Below, piece after piece: positions 16,304 to 24,589 of a stretch of DNA of 49,934 bases. The number at the start of each line of letters is the position of its first letter. Position 1 is the first letter of the stretch. This DNA comes from an uncultured Eubacteriales bacterium (lineage in GTDB: Bacteria > Bacillota > Clostridia > Lachnospirales > CAMVHY01): positions 1 through 49,934 of the forward strand of contig CAOVHW010000008.1 of the NCBI GenBank assembly GCA_948543815.1, in the 5' to 3' direction. Made by a program: the position numbers and the translations under genes. Below the pieces are notes generated by a model. That model did not search any database. It was not told where the DNA came from and saw only the letters and a list, made by a program, of their open reading frames with translations.

Positions 16304-16873
16304 TTGCGGCAGCAAAATTCTGATGACACAAATGACGTAAAAAATTTCAATCAAGTTGAAAATAAACTTTTACTCCTATATTTAATAGATAAAATGGAAG
16401 TACCGCTGACGCAAAGTAAAATTTCTCAATTTGCGCTCGAAGAAAATTATATAAATTATTTCTCACTTCAACAATTTTTAGCGGATATGGTAGAAGTCGG
16501 CTACCTTGAAAAATCTATTGTCGACAATACAACTTATTATAGTGTAACTGATCAAGGTGTAGTTGCTTTAGATTATTTTAAAAAACGAATCCCCGCACAT
16601 GTTCGTAACAAAATTAATAAATATGTTGAGATAAATAAAAAAAATGTGAAGCGTGACTACGAAGTTATTGCTAATTACTTCTATGAGCAAAATAATAATG
16701 AGTATACAGTAAAGTGCGGGATATACGAGGACGAAACAACTTTACTCGAACTTATTTTATCCGTTGTTTCTCGTGATGAGGCTAAATTAATTTGTAAAAA
16801 TTGGCGTAAAAATGTTAATGATTTATATGGCGATATCTTAAAAAAATTAACAGGTGAAATAAATGACGAATGA
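16304..16873 (+). CDS. DUF4364 family protein
   Basis: 189-residue protein of a Clostridia/Negativicutes family of unknown role. The first half looks like a winged-helix domain (KLLLLYLIDKMEVPLTQSKI, then YLEKSIVDNTTYYSVTDQG), as in PadR- or MarR-type regulators, so DNA binding is a reasonable inference. The second half is a mixed domain ending NWRKNVNDLYGDILKKL. The start is TTG 16304 after AAAGGTGAT. It overlaps dnaE by 11 bp, so it is co-translated with the replicative polymerase. Confidence 0.85.
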   Translation: MRQQNSDDTNDVKNFNQVENKLLLLYLIDKMEVPLTQSKISQFALEENYINYFSLQQFLADMVEVGYLEKSIVDNTTYYSVTDQGVVALDYFKKRIPAHVRNKINKYVEINKKNVKRDYEVIANYFYEQNNNEYTVKCGIYEDETTLLELILSVVSRDEAKLICKNWRKNVNDLYGDILKKLTGEINDE

Positions 16874-19800
16874 TTTTGTACATCTTCATGTACATACTGA
16901 ATATAGTTTGTTAGATGGTGCCGCAAAAATTTCAAATTTAATTATGCGTGCAAAAGAATTAAATATGAAAAGTATTGCTATTACTGACCATGGCGTTATG
17001 TATGGAACAATAAATTTTTATCGTGAAGCTGTAAAAAATAATATCAAACCAATTTTGGGATGTGAAACATATTTAGCATCAGGTTCACGATTTGATAAAT
17101 CTGCGAGCCGTGACAATTTTTATTATCATTTAATATTACTCGCTGAAAATAATACGGGCTGGCATAATTTAATCAAATTAATTTCATACGCATCGCTCGA
17201 AGGTTTTTATTATCGTCCACGAATTGATTTAGAACTTTTAGAAAAATATCATGAAGGTTTAATTGCACTTAGTGCGTGTTTAGCGGGACCAGTTGCAAAA
17301 AATATTTTAAATGGTTCGTATGAAAAAGGTTTGGAGTTTGCTACGCGATTAAATAATATTTTTGGGCGCAATAATTTTTTCTTAGAGATACAAGAACATG
17401 GATTACCGGAGCAAAAATTAGTTAATCAACAAATAATTAAAATTGCGAACGAAACTAAAATTCCATTGGTTTGTACCAACGATGTTCATTATATTTATAA
17501 GGAAGATTATGAGGCACACGACATTTTGCTTTGTATTCAGACTGGTAAAAAAATTGATGATGAAAATCGAATGCGCTATGGCACAAATCAATTGTATTTG
17601 AAATCGCAGCAGGAAATGTCGGAATTATTTTCATATGTTCCGCAAGCAATTGAGAATACGCAAAAAATTGCACAGCGTTGTAATGTCAATATCGAATTTA
17701 ATAAATATAAACTTCCCAAATATAAATTGGAAAATATTTCGGCGTTCGATTATTTGAAATCTTTATGCGAAAAAAATTTGCCGCTACGTTATAAAAATAT
17801 AACCGATGAAATAAAAAAACGTTTGGATTATGAATTGAATGTCATAAATGAAATGGGTTTTGCTGATTATTTCTTAATCGTTTGGGATTTTATAAATTTC
17901 GCCCGTAAAAATAATATTGCTGTCGGGCCCGGACGTGGTTCTGCCGCCGGCAGTATCGTTTCGTTTTGCCTTTACATAACTTCGGTTGACCCAATTAAAT
18001 ATGATTTACTTTTTGAAAGATTTTTAAATCCCGAAAGAATTTCAATGCCGGATATCGACGTGGATTTTTGCTATGAGCGACGCCAAGAAGTTATTGATTA
18101 TGTAATTGAAAAATATGGCGCCGATCACGTTTCACAAATAATTACATTCGGAACGATGGCGGCACGCGCTGTAATTCGTGATGTCGCACGCGTTATGAAT
18201 ATTCCTTATTCATTGGCTGACCGTATCGCAAAAATGATTCCAATTGAAATTGGTATAACAATTAACAAAGCGCTTGAAAGTAATCCAGAATTGACAAGCA
18301 TTTATAATTCTGATGTGCAAGTAAAAAAATTAATTGATATGTCAATAAAGTTGGAAGGATTGCCACGTCATGCGTCAACTCATGCAGCTGGAATTTTAAT
18401 TTGTAACGAACCGGTTATTGAACATGTTCCACTTAATCGACAAAATGATGGAACCGTTTCAACTCAATTCACAATGAATACGATAGCGGATTTAGGATTA
18501 TTGAAAATGGATTTTTTAGGGCTGCGAACGCTAACTGTTATCCAAAATACGATAAATGAAATTGAAAGTAAAAAAGGAATTAAAATTGATTTGGATAAAT
18601 TAAATCTCGATGACGAAAATATTTATAAATTAATATCGAGTGGGAAAACGGATGGAATATTTCAGCTCGAAAGTAATGGTATGAAACAATTTATGAAAGA
18701 TTTAAAGCCTCAGTGCATAAATGATATCGTTGCCGGAATATCTTTATATCGGCCCGGCCCGATGGATTTTATCGATAAATATATACAAGGTAAAAATAAT
18801 AAGTCGCAAATTAAATATTTACATGAAAAATTAGTGCCAATTTTAAAAGATACTTATGGCTGTATCGTTTACCAGGAACAAGTTATGCAAATAGTTCGTG
18901 AGCTCGCCGGTTATAGTTTTGGTCGAAGTGATTTAGTTCGTCGTGCAATGGCAAAGAAAAAACTTGATGTTATGCAAAAAGAACGTCAGAATTTTATTTA
19001 TGGAATAGAAAATGAAGTTCCGGGCTGTATCAAAAATGGTATCCCTCAAGATATTGCTGAAAAAATTTTTGATGAGATGACGGATTTTGCTAAGTATGCT
19101 TTTAATAAATCACATGCCGTTTGCTATTCAATAATCTCATTCCAAACTGCATTCCTAAAATTTTATTACCCAACTGAATTCATGGCGGCACTTTTAACTT
19201 CAGTTATTGGTTTTAGCAATAAAATTGTTGAATATATTGGCGAATGTAAAAATATGAATATAAAATTACTGCCGCCCGATATAAATGAAAGCTTTGGGAA
19301 TTTTTCAGTTAGTGACAAAAATATTCGCTTCGGTTTACTCGCGATAAAAGGTTTAGGTAATGCTGTTATCGATAAAATTATTACTGAGCGTAAAAAAAAT
19401 GGTGCGTATAAAAGTTTTTCAGAATTTGTTCGTCGTTTGGATGGTAACGATTTAAATAAACGTAATGTTGAAAATATGATTAAGTGCGGCGTATTTGATT
19501 CACTTGGCGGAAAACGCTCACAATATATGTTCATATACCAACAAATTTTAAATGGCGTTAATCATTCTAAAAAAAATACAATGGCCGGACAAGTTTCAAT
19601 GTTTGATATGATGGATGAAAATATTGAAGATATTGATGACTTACCTGAAATTGATGAGTACGATAAAAAAGATTTACTTGCGTTTGAAAAAGAAGTTTTA
19701 GGAATTTATATAAGTGGCCATCCACTTCAATCATTTGAAAATATATTGAAAAAATTTATTTCCAATACAAGTATTGAAATTTTAAATGATAATATGTATG

Positions 19801-20075
19801 ATGGAAAAGTTGTAAGAGTTGGTGGGATAATTACGGAGAAAAAAATAAAGATAACGAAATCGATGAAGACAATGGCATTTATAAAGCTTGAAGATTTATA
19901 TGGCGATTTAGAAATTATTTTATTCCCAAATATCTATGAGAAATATGCCGATATTCTTTACTATGACTCACCACTTTTAGTTACTGGAACAATTGATGCA
20001 CGAGAAAATGATACGCCAAAAATTATTTGTGAAAAAGTTGAATTATTATCAACTAAAAAGGGGAATGAAGAATGA
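16863..20075 (+). CDS. dnaE: DNA polymerase III subunit alpha
   Basis: Replicative polymerase of the DnaE1 type, 1070 residues. The N-terminal PHP domain shows HLHVHTEYSLLDG, ITDHGVMYG and CTNDVHY. The palm has GPGRGSAAGS and the catalytic Asp pair in PDIDVDF; fingers follow (ITFGTMAARAVIRDVARV, LPRHASTHAAGI, LYRPGPMDFI, YGCIVYQEQVMQI). The C-terminus has a helix-hairpin-helix region and an OB domain (VRVGGIITEKK, FIKLEDLYGDLEIILFP). It is somewhat shorter than the E. coli enzyme (1160). ATG 16863 overlaps the upstream gene, and the stop overlaps degV by 4 bp. Confidence 0.97.
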   Translation: MTNDFVHLHVHTEYSLLDGAAKISNLIMRAKELNMKSIAITDHGVMYGTINFYREAVKNNIKPILGCETYLASGSRFDKSASRDNFYYHLILLAENNTGWHNLIKLISYASLEGFYYRPRIDLELLEKYHEGLIALSACLAGPVAKNILNGSYEKGLEFATRLNNIFGRNNFFLEIQEHGLPEQKLVNQQIIKIANETKIPLVCTNDVHYIYKEDYEAHDILLCIQTGKKIDDENRMRYGTNQLYLKSQQEMSELFSYVPQAIENTQKIAQRCNVNIEFNKYKLPKYKLENISAFDYLKSLCEKNLPLRYKNITDEIKKRLDYELNVINEMGFADYFLIVWDFINFARKNNIAVGPGRGSAAGSIVSFCLYITSVDPIKYDLLFERFLNPERISMPDIDVDFCYERRQEVIDYVIEKYGADHVSQIITFGTMAARAVIRDVARVMNIPYSLADRIAKMIPIEIGITINKALESNPELTSIYNSDVQVKKLIDMSIKLEGLPRHASTHAAGILICNEPVIEHVPLNRQNDGTVSTQFTMNTIADLGLLKMDFLGLRTLTVIQNTINEIESKKGIKIDLDKLNLDDENIYKLISSGKTDGIFQLESNGMKQFMKDLKPQCINDIVAGISLYRPGPMDFIDKYIQGKNNKSQIKYLHEKLVPILKDTYGCIVYQEQVMQIVRELAGYSFGRSDLVRRAMAKKKLDVMQKERQNFIYGIENEVPGCIKNGIPQDIAEKIFDEMTDFAKYAFNKSHAVCYSIISFQTAFLKFYYPTEFMAALLTSVIGFSNKIVEYIGECKNMNIKLLPPDINESFGNFSVSDKNIRFGLLAIKGLGNAVIDKIITERKKNGAYKSFSEFVRRLDGNDLNKRNVENMIKCGVFDSLGGKRSQYMFIYQQILNGVNHSKKNTMAGQVSMFDMMDENIEDIDDLPEIDEYDKKDLLAFEKEVLGIYISGHPLQSFENILKKFISNTSIEILNDNMYDGKVVRVGGIITEKKIKITKSMKTMAFIKLEDLYGDLEIILFPNIYEKYADILYYDSPLLVTGTIDARENDTPKIICEKVELLSTKKGNEE

Positions 20076-20899
20076 AAATAATTGTTGATAGTGGTTGCGA
20101 TTTAACTAATGAAATGAAAGCTGATAAAAATATTATTTCGGTTCCATTAAATTTAATTGTTGACGGTAAAAATTATGTTGATGATAAAAATTTAGATACT
20201 GAGAAATTTTTAGCTGAGATGGAAAATTCACCAAATCCTTGTAAAACTTCTGCGCCATCTCCTGAATCATTTATGAATGCGTATCAGGGCGATGAAGATA
20301 TTTTTGTCGTAACGATTACGTCAAAATTAAGTGGTTCGTATAATAGTGCGCAAGTTGCAAAGCAAATGTATTTTGACGAGATAAAAGAAAAATTTATCCA
20401 CGTATTTGATAGTTTAAGTGCGGCAGCTGGTGAAACTTTAGTTGCATTAAAGATAAATGAACTTATTAAATTAAATTTTACAAAAGAAAAAATTGTAGAG
20501 AAAGTTAATGAGTTTATAAACGGCATGAATACGTTTTTCATTATCGAAAAGTTTGATAACTTTGTGAAAAATGGCCGAATGAATTCTTATGTTGCAAAAA
20601 TTGCTTCACTCCTTTCAATTACTCCAATTTGTAAAGGTGAGAATGGGAAAATTGCTATTGCCGATAAAGCGCGTGGATATAATCGTGCTGCTGAAAAGCT
20701 TATAAATTTAATTGCGAAAAATATTAAAGAGCCTGAAAAAAAAATTTTGGGTATTACGCATGTTAAATGTTTAGAAAAAGCTTTGAAGTTTAAAGACGAT
20801 ATATTAAAAAAAATAAAGTTCAAGGATATAGTTATTATGGAAGCAACAGGATTGTGTTCGGCGTATGCAAATCGCAATGGAATTATTGTCGCTTATTAG
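20072..20899 (+). CDS. DegV family fatty acid-binding protein
   Basis: DegV proteins bind a fatty acid and in some bacteria (FakB) present it to the kinase FakA. The 275-residue product shows IIVDSGCDLTNEM, VPLNLIVDGKNYVDD, TSAPSPESFMNAY, the ligand-contact TSKLSGSYNSAQVA and a C-terminal GIIVAY. The ATGA overlap with dnaE indicates coupling. No fakA-like DAK domain gene is in the window. Confidence 0.92.
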   Translation: MKIIVDSGCDLTNEMKADKNIISVPLNLIVDGKNYVDDKNLDTEKFLAEMENSPNPCKTSAPSPESFMNAYQGDEDIFVVTITSKLSGSYNSAQVAKQMYFDEIKEKFIHVFDSLSAAAGETLVALKINELIKLNFTKEKIVEKVNEFINGMNTFFIIEKFDNFVKNGRMNSYVAKIASLLSITPICKGENGKIAIADKARGYNRAAEKLINLIAKNIKEPEKKILGITHVKCLEKALKFKDDILKKIKFKDIVIMEATGLCSAYANRNGIIVAY

Positions 20900-20915
20900 T
20901 GATAAAAAAGAAAAA

Positions 20916-20962
20916 CCTTTACTTTTTTCTTTGAAAAGAAAAAAGTAAAACAAAAAAGAAAC
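20916..20962 (+). repeat. Dispersed palindromic repeat, copy 2
   Basis: CCTTTACTTTTTTCTTTG and the matching arm AAAGAAAAAAGTAAA form a long hairpin, followed by ACAAAAAAGAAAC. It is nearly identical to copy 1 at 12038-12077 (which reads on the minus strand) and is mirrored by copy 3. It begins 16 bases after the degV stop. Confidence 0.75.
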
Positions 20963-20973
20963 TTTAATAAAAA

Positions 20974-20999
20974 AAATTTGCGAGATGCAAATTTTTTTT
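20974..20999 (+). terminator. Intrinsic terminator after degV
   Basis: AAATTTGC and GCAAATTT pair around GAGAT, followed by a T8 run. It lies between two inverted copies of the palindromic repeat. Confidence 0.75.
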
Positions 21000-21046
21000 G
21001 TAAAACTTTTTTGCAAAGAAAAATTTATGTATATTGGTTTTTGTTA

Positions 21047-21089
21047 GTTTCTTTTTGCTTACTTTTTCTTTTCTCAAAGAAAAAGTAAG
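21047..21089 (-). repeat. Dispersed palindromic repeat, copy 3 (inverted variant)
   Basis: Read on the minus strand it runs CTTACTTTTTCTTTGAGAAA and so on to CAAAAAGAAAC, differing from copy 2 by a few single-base length changes. It is itself a hairpin (CTTACTTTTTCTTT with AAAGAAAAAGTAAG). With copy 2 it forms a larger inverted repeat around the terminator. Nothing else is seen in 20900-21130 apart from the sstT ribosome-binding site. Confidence 0.7.
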
Positions 21090-21130
21090 TAAGAGATTTA
21101 TTTTTAAAATTTTCCGAAGGAGGTACATAT

Positions 21131-22354
21131 ATGAAAAGTTTTATAAAATTTTGGAATGAGGTAAGCTTAGTCACAAAAATTTTTATTGGACTTATTATTG
21201 GTACCGGCCTCGGATTTTGGTTCCCAAATTTTACTGTTATCTCAGTTTTAGGCGATATTTTTGTTGGCGCATTAAAATCCATAGCGCCAATTCTTGTTTT
21301 TACTTTGGTTCTTAGTTCACTTGCACAAAACAGTAAGAGAATCGGTAAAATGTTTTTTACTGTTATTTTTTTATATATGCTCAATACTTTTTTATCGGCG
21401 ACAGTTGCGATAATTGCAAGTTTTGTTTTTCCGGTTTCATTAAATTTTGAAGTAGCATCATCAATTTCAAATGTACCATCTGGAATTAGTGAAGTTTTGC
21501 AAGATTTATTAGTAAATATTGTTGCGAATCCGGTTGACGCAATTTCAAAAGCAAATTATATGGGAATACTTTTTTGGGCGATAATTTTCGGATTTTTTCT
21601 CAAATCAATTGCTTCTGAAAATACCAAACAAACTTTGAAAGATATTTCAGATGCGAACTTGAAAGTTGTTTGTTGGATTATCAATTTTGCACCGTTTGGA
21701 ATTTTAGGATTGGTTTTTAGATCCATATCTTCAAAAGGTTTAAATATTTTTTTGGACTATGGAAAATTAATTTTAATTTTGGTCTGTTGTATGCTTGTAA
21801 TGGCATTTTTGATAATTCCATTTATAGTTGCTTTTTGCTTGAAAAAAAATCCTTATCCACTTGTAATTTGTTGCATAAAAGAAAGCGGTTTGACTGCATT
21901 TTTTACTCGTAGCTCCGCCGCTAATATTCCGGTTAATATGATTCTTTGTGAAAAATTAAAATTGGACAAAGATATGTATTCCGTATCAATTCCGCTTGGC
22001 GCTACGATTAATACAAGTGGAGCCGCAATTACTATTTCAGTTATGACATTGGCTGCCGTACATACTTTGGGAATTAGCATTGATTTTCCAACAGCTTTGA
22101 TTTTAAGTCTTATTTCATCTTTGGCAGCATGTGGAGCATCTGGTGTTGCCGGCGGTTCACTGCTTTTAATTCCAATGGCGTGCTCACTTTTTGGTATCGA
22201 TAATGATATTTCAATGCAAGTTGTTGGCGCAGGATTTATTATTGGAATTGTCCAAGATTCATTTGAAACTGCTTTAAATTCTTCCAGCGATGTTATTTTT
22301 ACAGCAACGGCTGAATATATGCAAAAAAATAAATTTGTGGAAAATGACAAATAA
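21131..22354 (+). CDS. sstT: Serine/threonine:Na+ symporter SstT
   Basis: Sodium-coupled Ser/Thr importer of the dicarboxylate/amino acid:cation symporter (DAACS) family, 407 residues, with about eight membrane helices and two re-entrant loops. It begins WNEVSLVTKIFIGLIIGTGL, has TLVLSSLAQN, the SxSS-like hairpin TRSSAANIPVN, the cation site GATINTSGAAITIS, and ACGASGVAGGSLLLIP with the later DSFETALNSSSD, all typical of SstT. ATG 21131 follows GAAGGAGGTAC. It is a single-gene unit with its own terminator. Confidence 0.94.
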   Translation: MKSFIKFWNEVSLVTKIFIGLIIGTGLGFWFPNFTVISVLGDIFVGALKSIAPILVFTLVLSSLAQNSKRIGKMFFTVIFLYMLNTFLSATVAIIASFVFPVSLNFEVASSISNVPSGISEVLQDLLVNIVANPVDAISKANYMGILFWAIIFGFFLKSIASENTKQTLKDISDANLKVVCWIINFAPFGILGLVFRSISSKGLNIFLDYGKLILILVCCMLVMAFLIIPFIVAFCLKKNPYPLVICCIKESGLTAFFTRSSAANIPVNMILCEKLKLDKDMYSVSIPLGATINTSGAAITISVMTLAAVHTLGISIDFPTALILSLISSLAACGASGVAGGSLLLIPMACSLFGIDNDISMQVVGAGFIIGIVQDSFETALNSSSDVIFTATAEYMQKNKFVENDK

Positions 22355-22381
22355 ATCGCGGTTTAAAAATAAGTTTTAAAA

Positions 22382-22408
22382 ATCTGCCAATGAGCAGATA
22401 TTTTTTTT
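22382..22408 (+). terminator. Intrinsic terminator of sstT
   Basis: ATCTGC and GCAGAT pair around CAATGA, followed by ATTTTTTTT. Confidence 0.8.
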
Positions 22409-22413
22409 AAATA

Positions 22414-22442
22414 TTTACGAATATAATTTAAAATGATATAAT
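22414..22442 (+). promoter_or_regulatory. Promoter of the 300-aa membrane protein gene
   Basis: TTTACG (22414-22419), a 17-bp spacer, then a perfect TATAAT (22437-22442), 39 bp before the ATG. It begins immediately after the sstT terminator. Confidence 0.7.
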
Positions 22443-22480
22443 AATAATATGCGAAATTTTTTTCTTGGGAGGCAAGATAA

Positions 22481-23383
22481 ATGGTTGGTACTCTTGATGA
22501 ATTTGAAAGAAAAATGGATGAAACTTTAAAAAATAATTCAGATGATAATCTTAGTGAGGAATTTTGCAAATTATCAAAAGAAGAAAAAAAATTTTTTTTT
22601 GCTAAATATGCAAAGCCAGAAACATTTTTTCAGGTAATTGAAAAACTTTATGATGATGATGATGATTTATATGATGAGTTTATTGAAAGTTATATCACAA
22701 AGTTGCAAGATTTTATTATGCAATTAACATTTATTGTATTTTTAACAAGAATGTTTAAAGATTATATTAATAGTGATTGTGACGAAAAAATATTAAATAA
22801 TTATTTGCGGAAATTTTCAAAATTGAATGAATATACGCAAAAAGAATTCTTTATTTATTTAGGAGCCGATAGTGAATCAATTTTTGAGTTTGAATTTAAG
22901 ATTGCAAATCAATTTTCCAAATTACCTGAAAGTGCAAAAAAAGAAATTTGCGATAATTATGAAAAAAAGTGGAGTTTTGATAAACTTAATCAAAAATTTA
23001 ATTCAATGTTGTCATTATTTTGGCTAAAATTTAAGAAACAAGTTAAAAGTAATAAAATTGGAATGGATGTAAATAATTTCCAAGATTTTTCTTTTATTGT
23101 ATTGCTTTTTGGAATAGGTTTAATTATAATTGGAATTAGTTTTGGAATTTCGCTGTTCAATCCGATTGTTTTGGGAGTTTATTTAGGATTTGGAGGTTTA
23201 TTTTCTGCGGTAGGAGGATTTTTGTTGTATAAGTATTCAAAGGAAATTAGCTTTTTAAATGCTTTAAACTTAAATTTCATATCAAATAAATTTATTTTAA
23301 AGCAAGTAAAAAAATATAAAAAAAATAGTATAGAAAAAACACCAAATTGCGAAGAAAATATTGATTTGCAAATTAGAACTTAA
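22481..23383 (+). CDS. Unknown membrane protein, 300 aa
   Basis: I do not recognise this protein. The ATG follows GGGAGG with a good spacer. Residues 1-200 are hydrophilic and helix-rich, with an acidic patch DDDDDLYDEF near residue 58. Two adjacent hydrophobic helices lie at about 204-226 (FIVLLFGIGLIIIGI) and 228-250 (GVYLGFGGLFSAVGGFLLY). A basic tail (KQVKKYKKNSIEK) suggests that both ends are cytoplasmic. There is no signal peptide. The gene has its own promoter and terminator, and its codons look more A/T-rich than its neighbours, which may indicate recent acquisition. Confidence 0.8.
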   Translation: MVGTLDEFERKMDETLKNNSDDNLSEEFCKLSKEEKKFFFAKYAKPETFFQVIEKLYDDDDDLYDEFIESYITKLQDFIMQLTFIVFLTRMFKDYINSDCDEKILNNYLRKFSKLNEYTQKEFFIYLGADSESIFEFEFKIANQFSKLPESAKKEICDNYEKKWSFDKLNQKFNSMLSLFWLKFKKQVKSNKIGMDVNNFQDFSFIVLLFGIGLIIIGISFGISLFNPIVLGVYLGFGGLFSAVGGFLLYKYSKEISFLNALNLNFISNKFILKQVKKYKKNSIEKTPNCEENIDLQIRT

Positions 23384-23744
23384 AGATTTTTCGAATTTTA
23401 TAATTGTTAAGTTGCTTTATATTAAATTTAAAATTAATTTCTGATTAATACATATTTTTCTTTCATTTTGTAAACATGGATTAACTTAAAATTTTTTATA
23501 TTAAAGTTCCTACTAATTTAATGTAGGAACTTTTTTTTTATTTGTTTTAAAGCTACAAAATTTTCATATAAAAAACTGTTCCAAATAAATTCGATACAAA
23601 ACGTAATATTGATTTGATTATGTAAAGTTTAATTATATTAAAATTAATATATTTTTAACATACAAACTATTGATTGATAATAAATAAAATTATAATATAT
23701 ACAACGAAATAAATATTTTATAAAAATTTGGAGGCTTTTTATTT
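23384..23744. other. AT-rich intergenic region without a gene
   Basis: It holds the terminator at 23503-23539. After that come about 200 very AT-rich bases with a TATAAT at 23691-23696 that may be the -10 of the next gene; the nearest -35-like TTGATT is spaced at only 15 bp. I see no open frame or RNA gene here. Confidence 0.6.
23503..23539 (+). terminator. Intrinsic terminator of the 300-aa gene
   Basis: AAAGTTCCTAC and GTAGGAACTTT form an 11-pair perfect stem around TAATTTAAT, ending in T9. It is about 120 bp after the stop codon. Confidence 0.85.
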
Positions 23745-24326
23745 ATGCAAGAAAATGATGTAATGAATTTAGTAAGAAATTTTCAACAGGAACTTAACAA
23801 TATAGAAATTGGTCCGTATGATTTGGATGAGTCATATGATTATTCAGGTTGTACAGATTTTTGTGTTGTTAATAATGATTTGACAACGTGTACAATTTAT
23901 GATTTACTTGGTTCAACTTCAGCAATGAATTTATTTGAAAAAAAATTATCTTTGGGACTTTATACTATTTATGATTGCGCGGAAAATTTCAATTTGGAAA
24001 ATTTTAATGATTTTGCTGGAATTTGTAGAGAAAAAGGAATGGCTTTGTTATGGAATGTTAATCCAGATGATGTTGAGCATTTGAGGATACAGCAAGAAGT
24101 TATAAAATTTTTTTCTCCGTATATAGAATTTGTTGATAGTTTTTTAGAAAATATTTTGCCGATTGTAAATGATTTTGCGGAGCGAAATAGGGAAGCTTTA
24201 AACCGAGCAGATGAATTATCAATTTTAGAGCAACATGAAATGGATGAATTAGAATTTCAAACAAATTTTTTTGAAATGCCAGAAATGTCGTCAGATTTTT
24301 CTTGTCCAAATTTAGATGAAATTTAA
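23745..24326 (+). CDS. Unknown acidic protein, 193 aa
   Basis: I do not recognise this protein. ATG 23745 follows TTGGAGG. It is strongly acidic and soluble, with no membrane segment or signal. Visible parts are MQENDVMNLVRNFQQEL, a Cys-containing stretch SGCTDFCVVNNDLTTC (about residues 34-49), and a helical second half (EVIKFFSPYIEFVDSFLENI) with an acidic tail ending CPNLDEI. The four Cys at about 36, 40, 49 and 78 might bind metal, but no known motif fits. It is monocistronic, with its own terminator, immediately before the S10 operon promoter. Confidence 0.75.
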   Translation: MQENDVMNLVRNFQQELNNIEIGPYDLDESYDYSGCTDFCVVNNDLTTCTIYDLLGSTSAMNLFEKKLSLGLYTIYDCAENFNLENFNDFAGICREKGMALLWNVNPDDVEHLRIQQEVIKFFSPYIEFVDSFLENILPIVNDFAERNREALNRADELSILEQHEMDELEFQTNFFEMPEMSSDFSCPNLDEI

Positions 24327-24345
24327 TTAAAAAACAAAGAAATTT

Positions 24346-24384
24346 GTTGTAAGTTTAGAAAAAAAACTTGCAACATTTTTTTTT
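24346..24384 (+). terminator. Intrinsic terminator before the S10 operon
   Basis: GTTGTAAGTTT (24346-24356) and AAACTTGCAAC (24364-24374) pair with one wobble, followed by ATTTTTTTTT. The right arm overlaps the possible -35 of the S10 promoter. Confidence 0.85.
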
Positions 24385-24394
24385 TGTGTTATAC
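24368..24394 (+). promoter_or_regulatory. Promoter of the S10-spc-alpha operon
   Basis: TATACT (24389-24394) is preceded by TG and one base, making an extended -10. A TTGCAA at 24368-24373 is a possible -35 at a short 15-bp spacing. Transcription would start near 24401, leaving a leader of about 190 nt. Confidence 0.65.
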
Positions 24395-24400
24395 TATATC

Positions 24401-24589
24401 AGTTGTAATTTATAGCGATGATGCAGAAAGTTACTGTTTTTTAAAACAGAAAAATTTTTGTGGAGCAAGCTCGATTCTTTGAAATCAGCGTTATTCCTTC
24501 TGTTTTTTACCTTACTTTTAAACACTCGGGACAGTGTATTTTTTGTATCGCGTTCTTACTAAAATTTTTTTCCACAAGGAGGGAATTTA
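24401..24589 (+). promoter_or_regulatory. Structured 5' leader of the S10 operon
   Basis: No open frame is seen here, but several helices are possible. CTGTTTT/AAAACAG lies at 24434-24449, ACACT/AGTGT at 24522-24536, and GCGAT (near 24414) can close with ATCGC (24547-24551). AAAACAGAA (24443-24451) can instead pair with TTCTGTTTT (24498-24506). TTTTTGTGGA (24455-24464) can pair with TCCACAAGGA (24571-24580), which covers most of the rpsJ Shine-Dalgarno. S10 operons of other bacteria are autoregulated by L4 through the leader; whether this leader does the same is inference. Confidence 0.55.

Noticed and set aside
21025..21384. Minus-strand frame of 119 codons across the sstT start
   Set aside because: It is antisense to sstT and crosses the palindromic repeat; there is no family resemblance and no ribosome-binding site.
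21853..22350. Minus-strand frame of 165 codons inside sstT
   Set aside because: It mirrors the sstT coding sequence; the plus-strand protein is clearly real.
24520..24570. T-box-like element in the S10 leader (GGGACAG and ATCGCG)
   Set aside because: The T-box consensus with TGG-ACCGCG is not present, there is no terminator/antiterminator pair, and the downstream genes are ribosomal.
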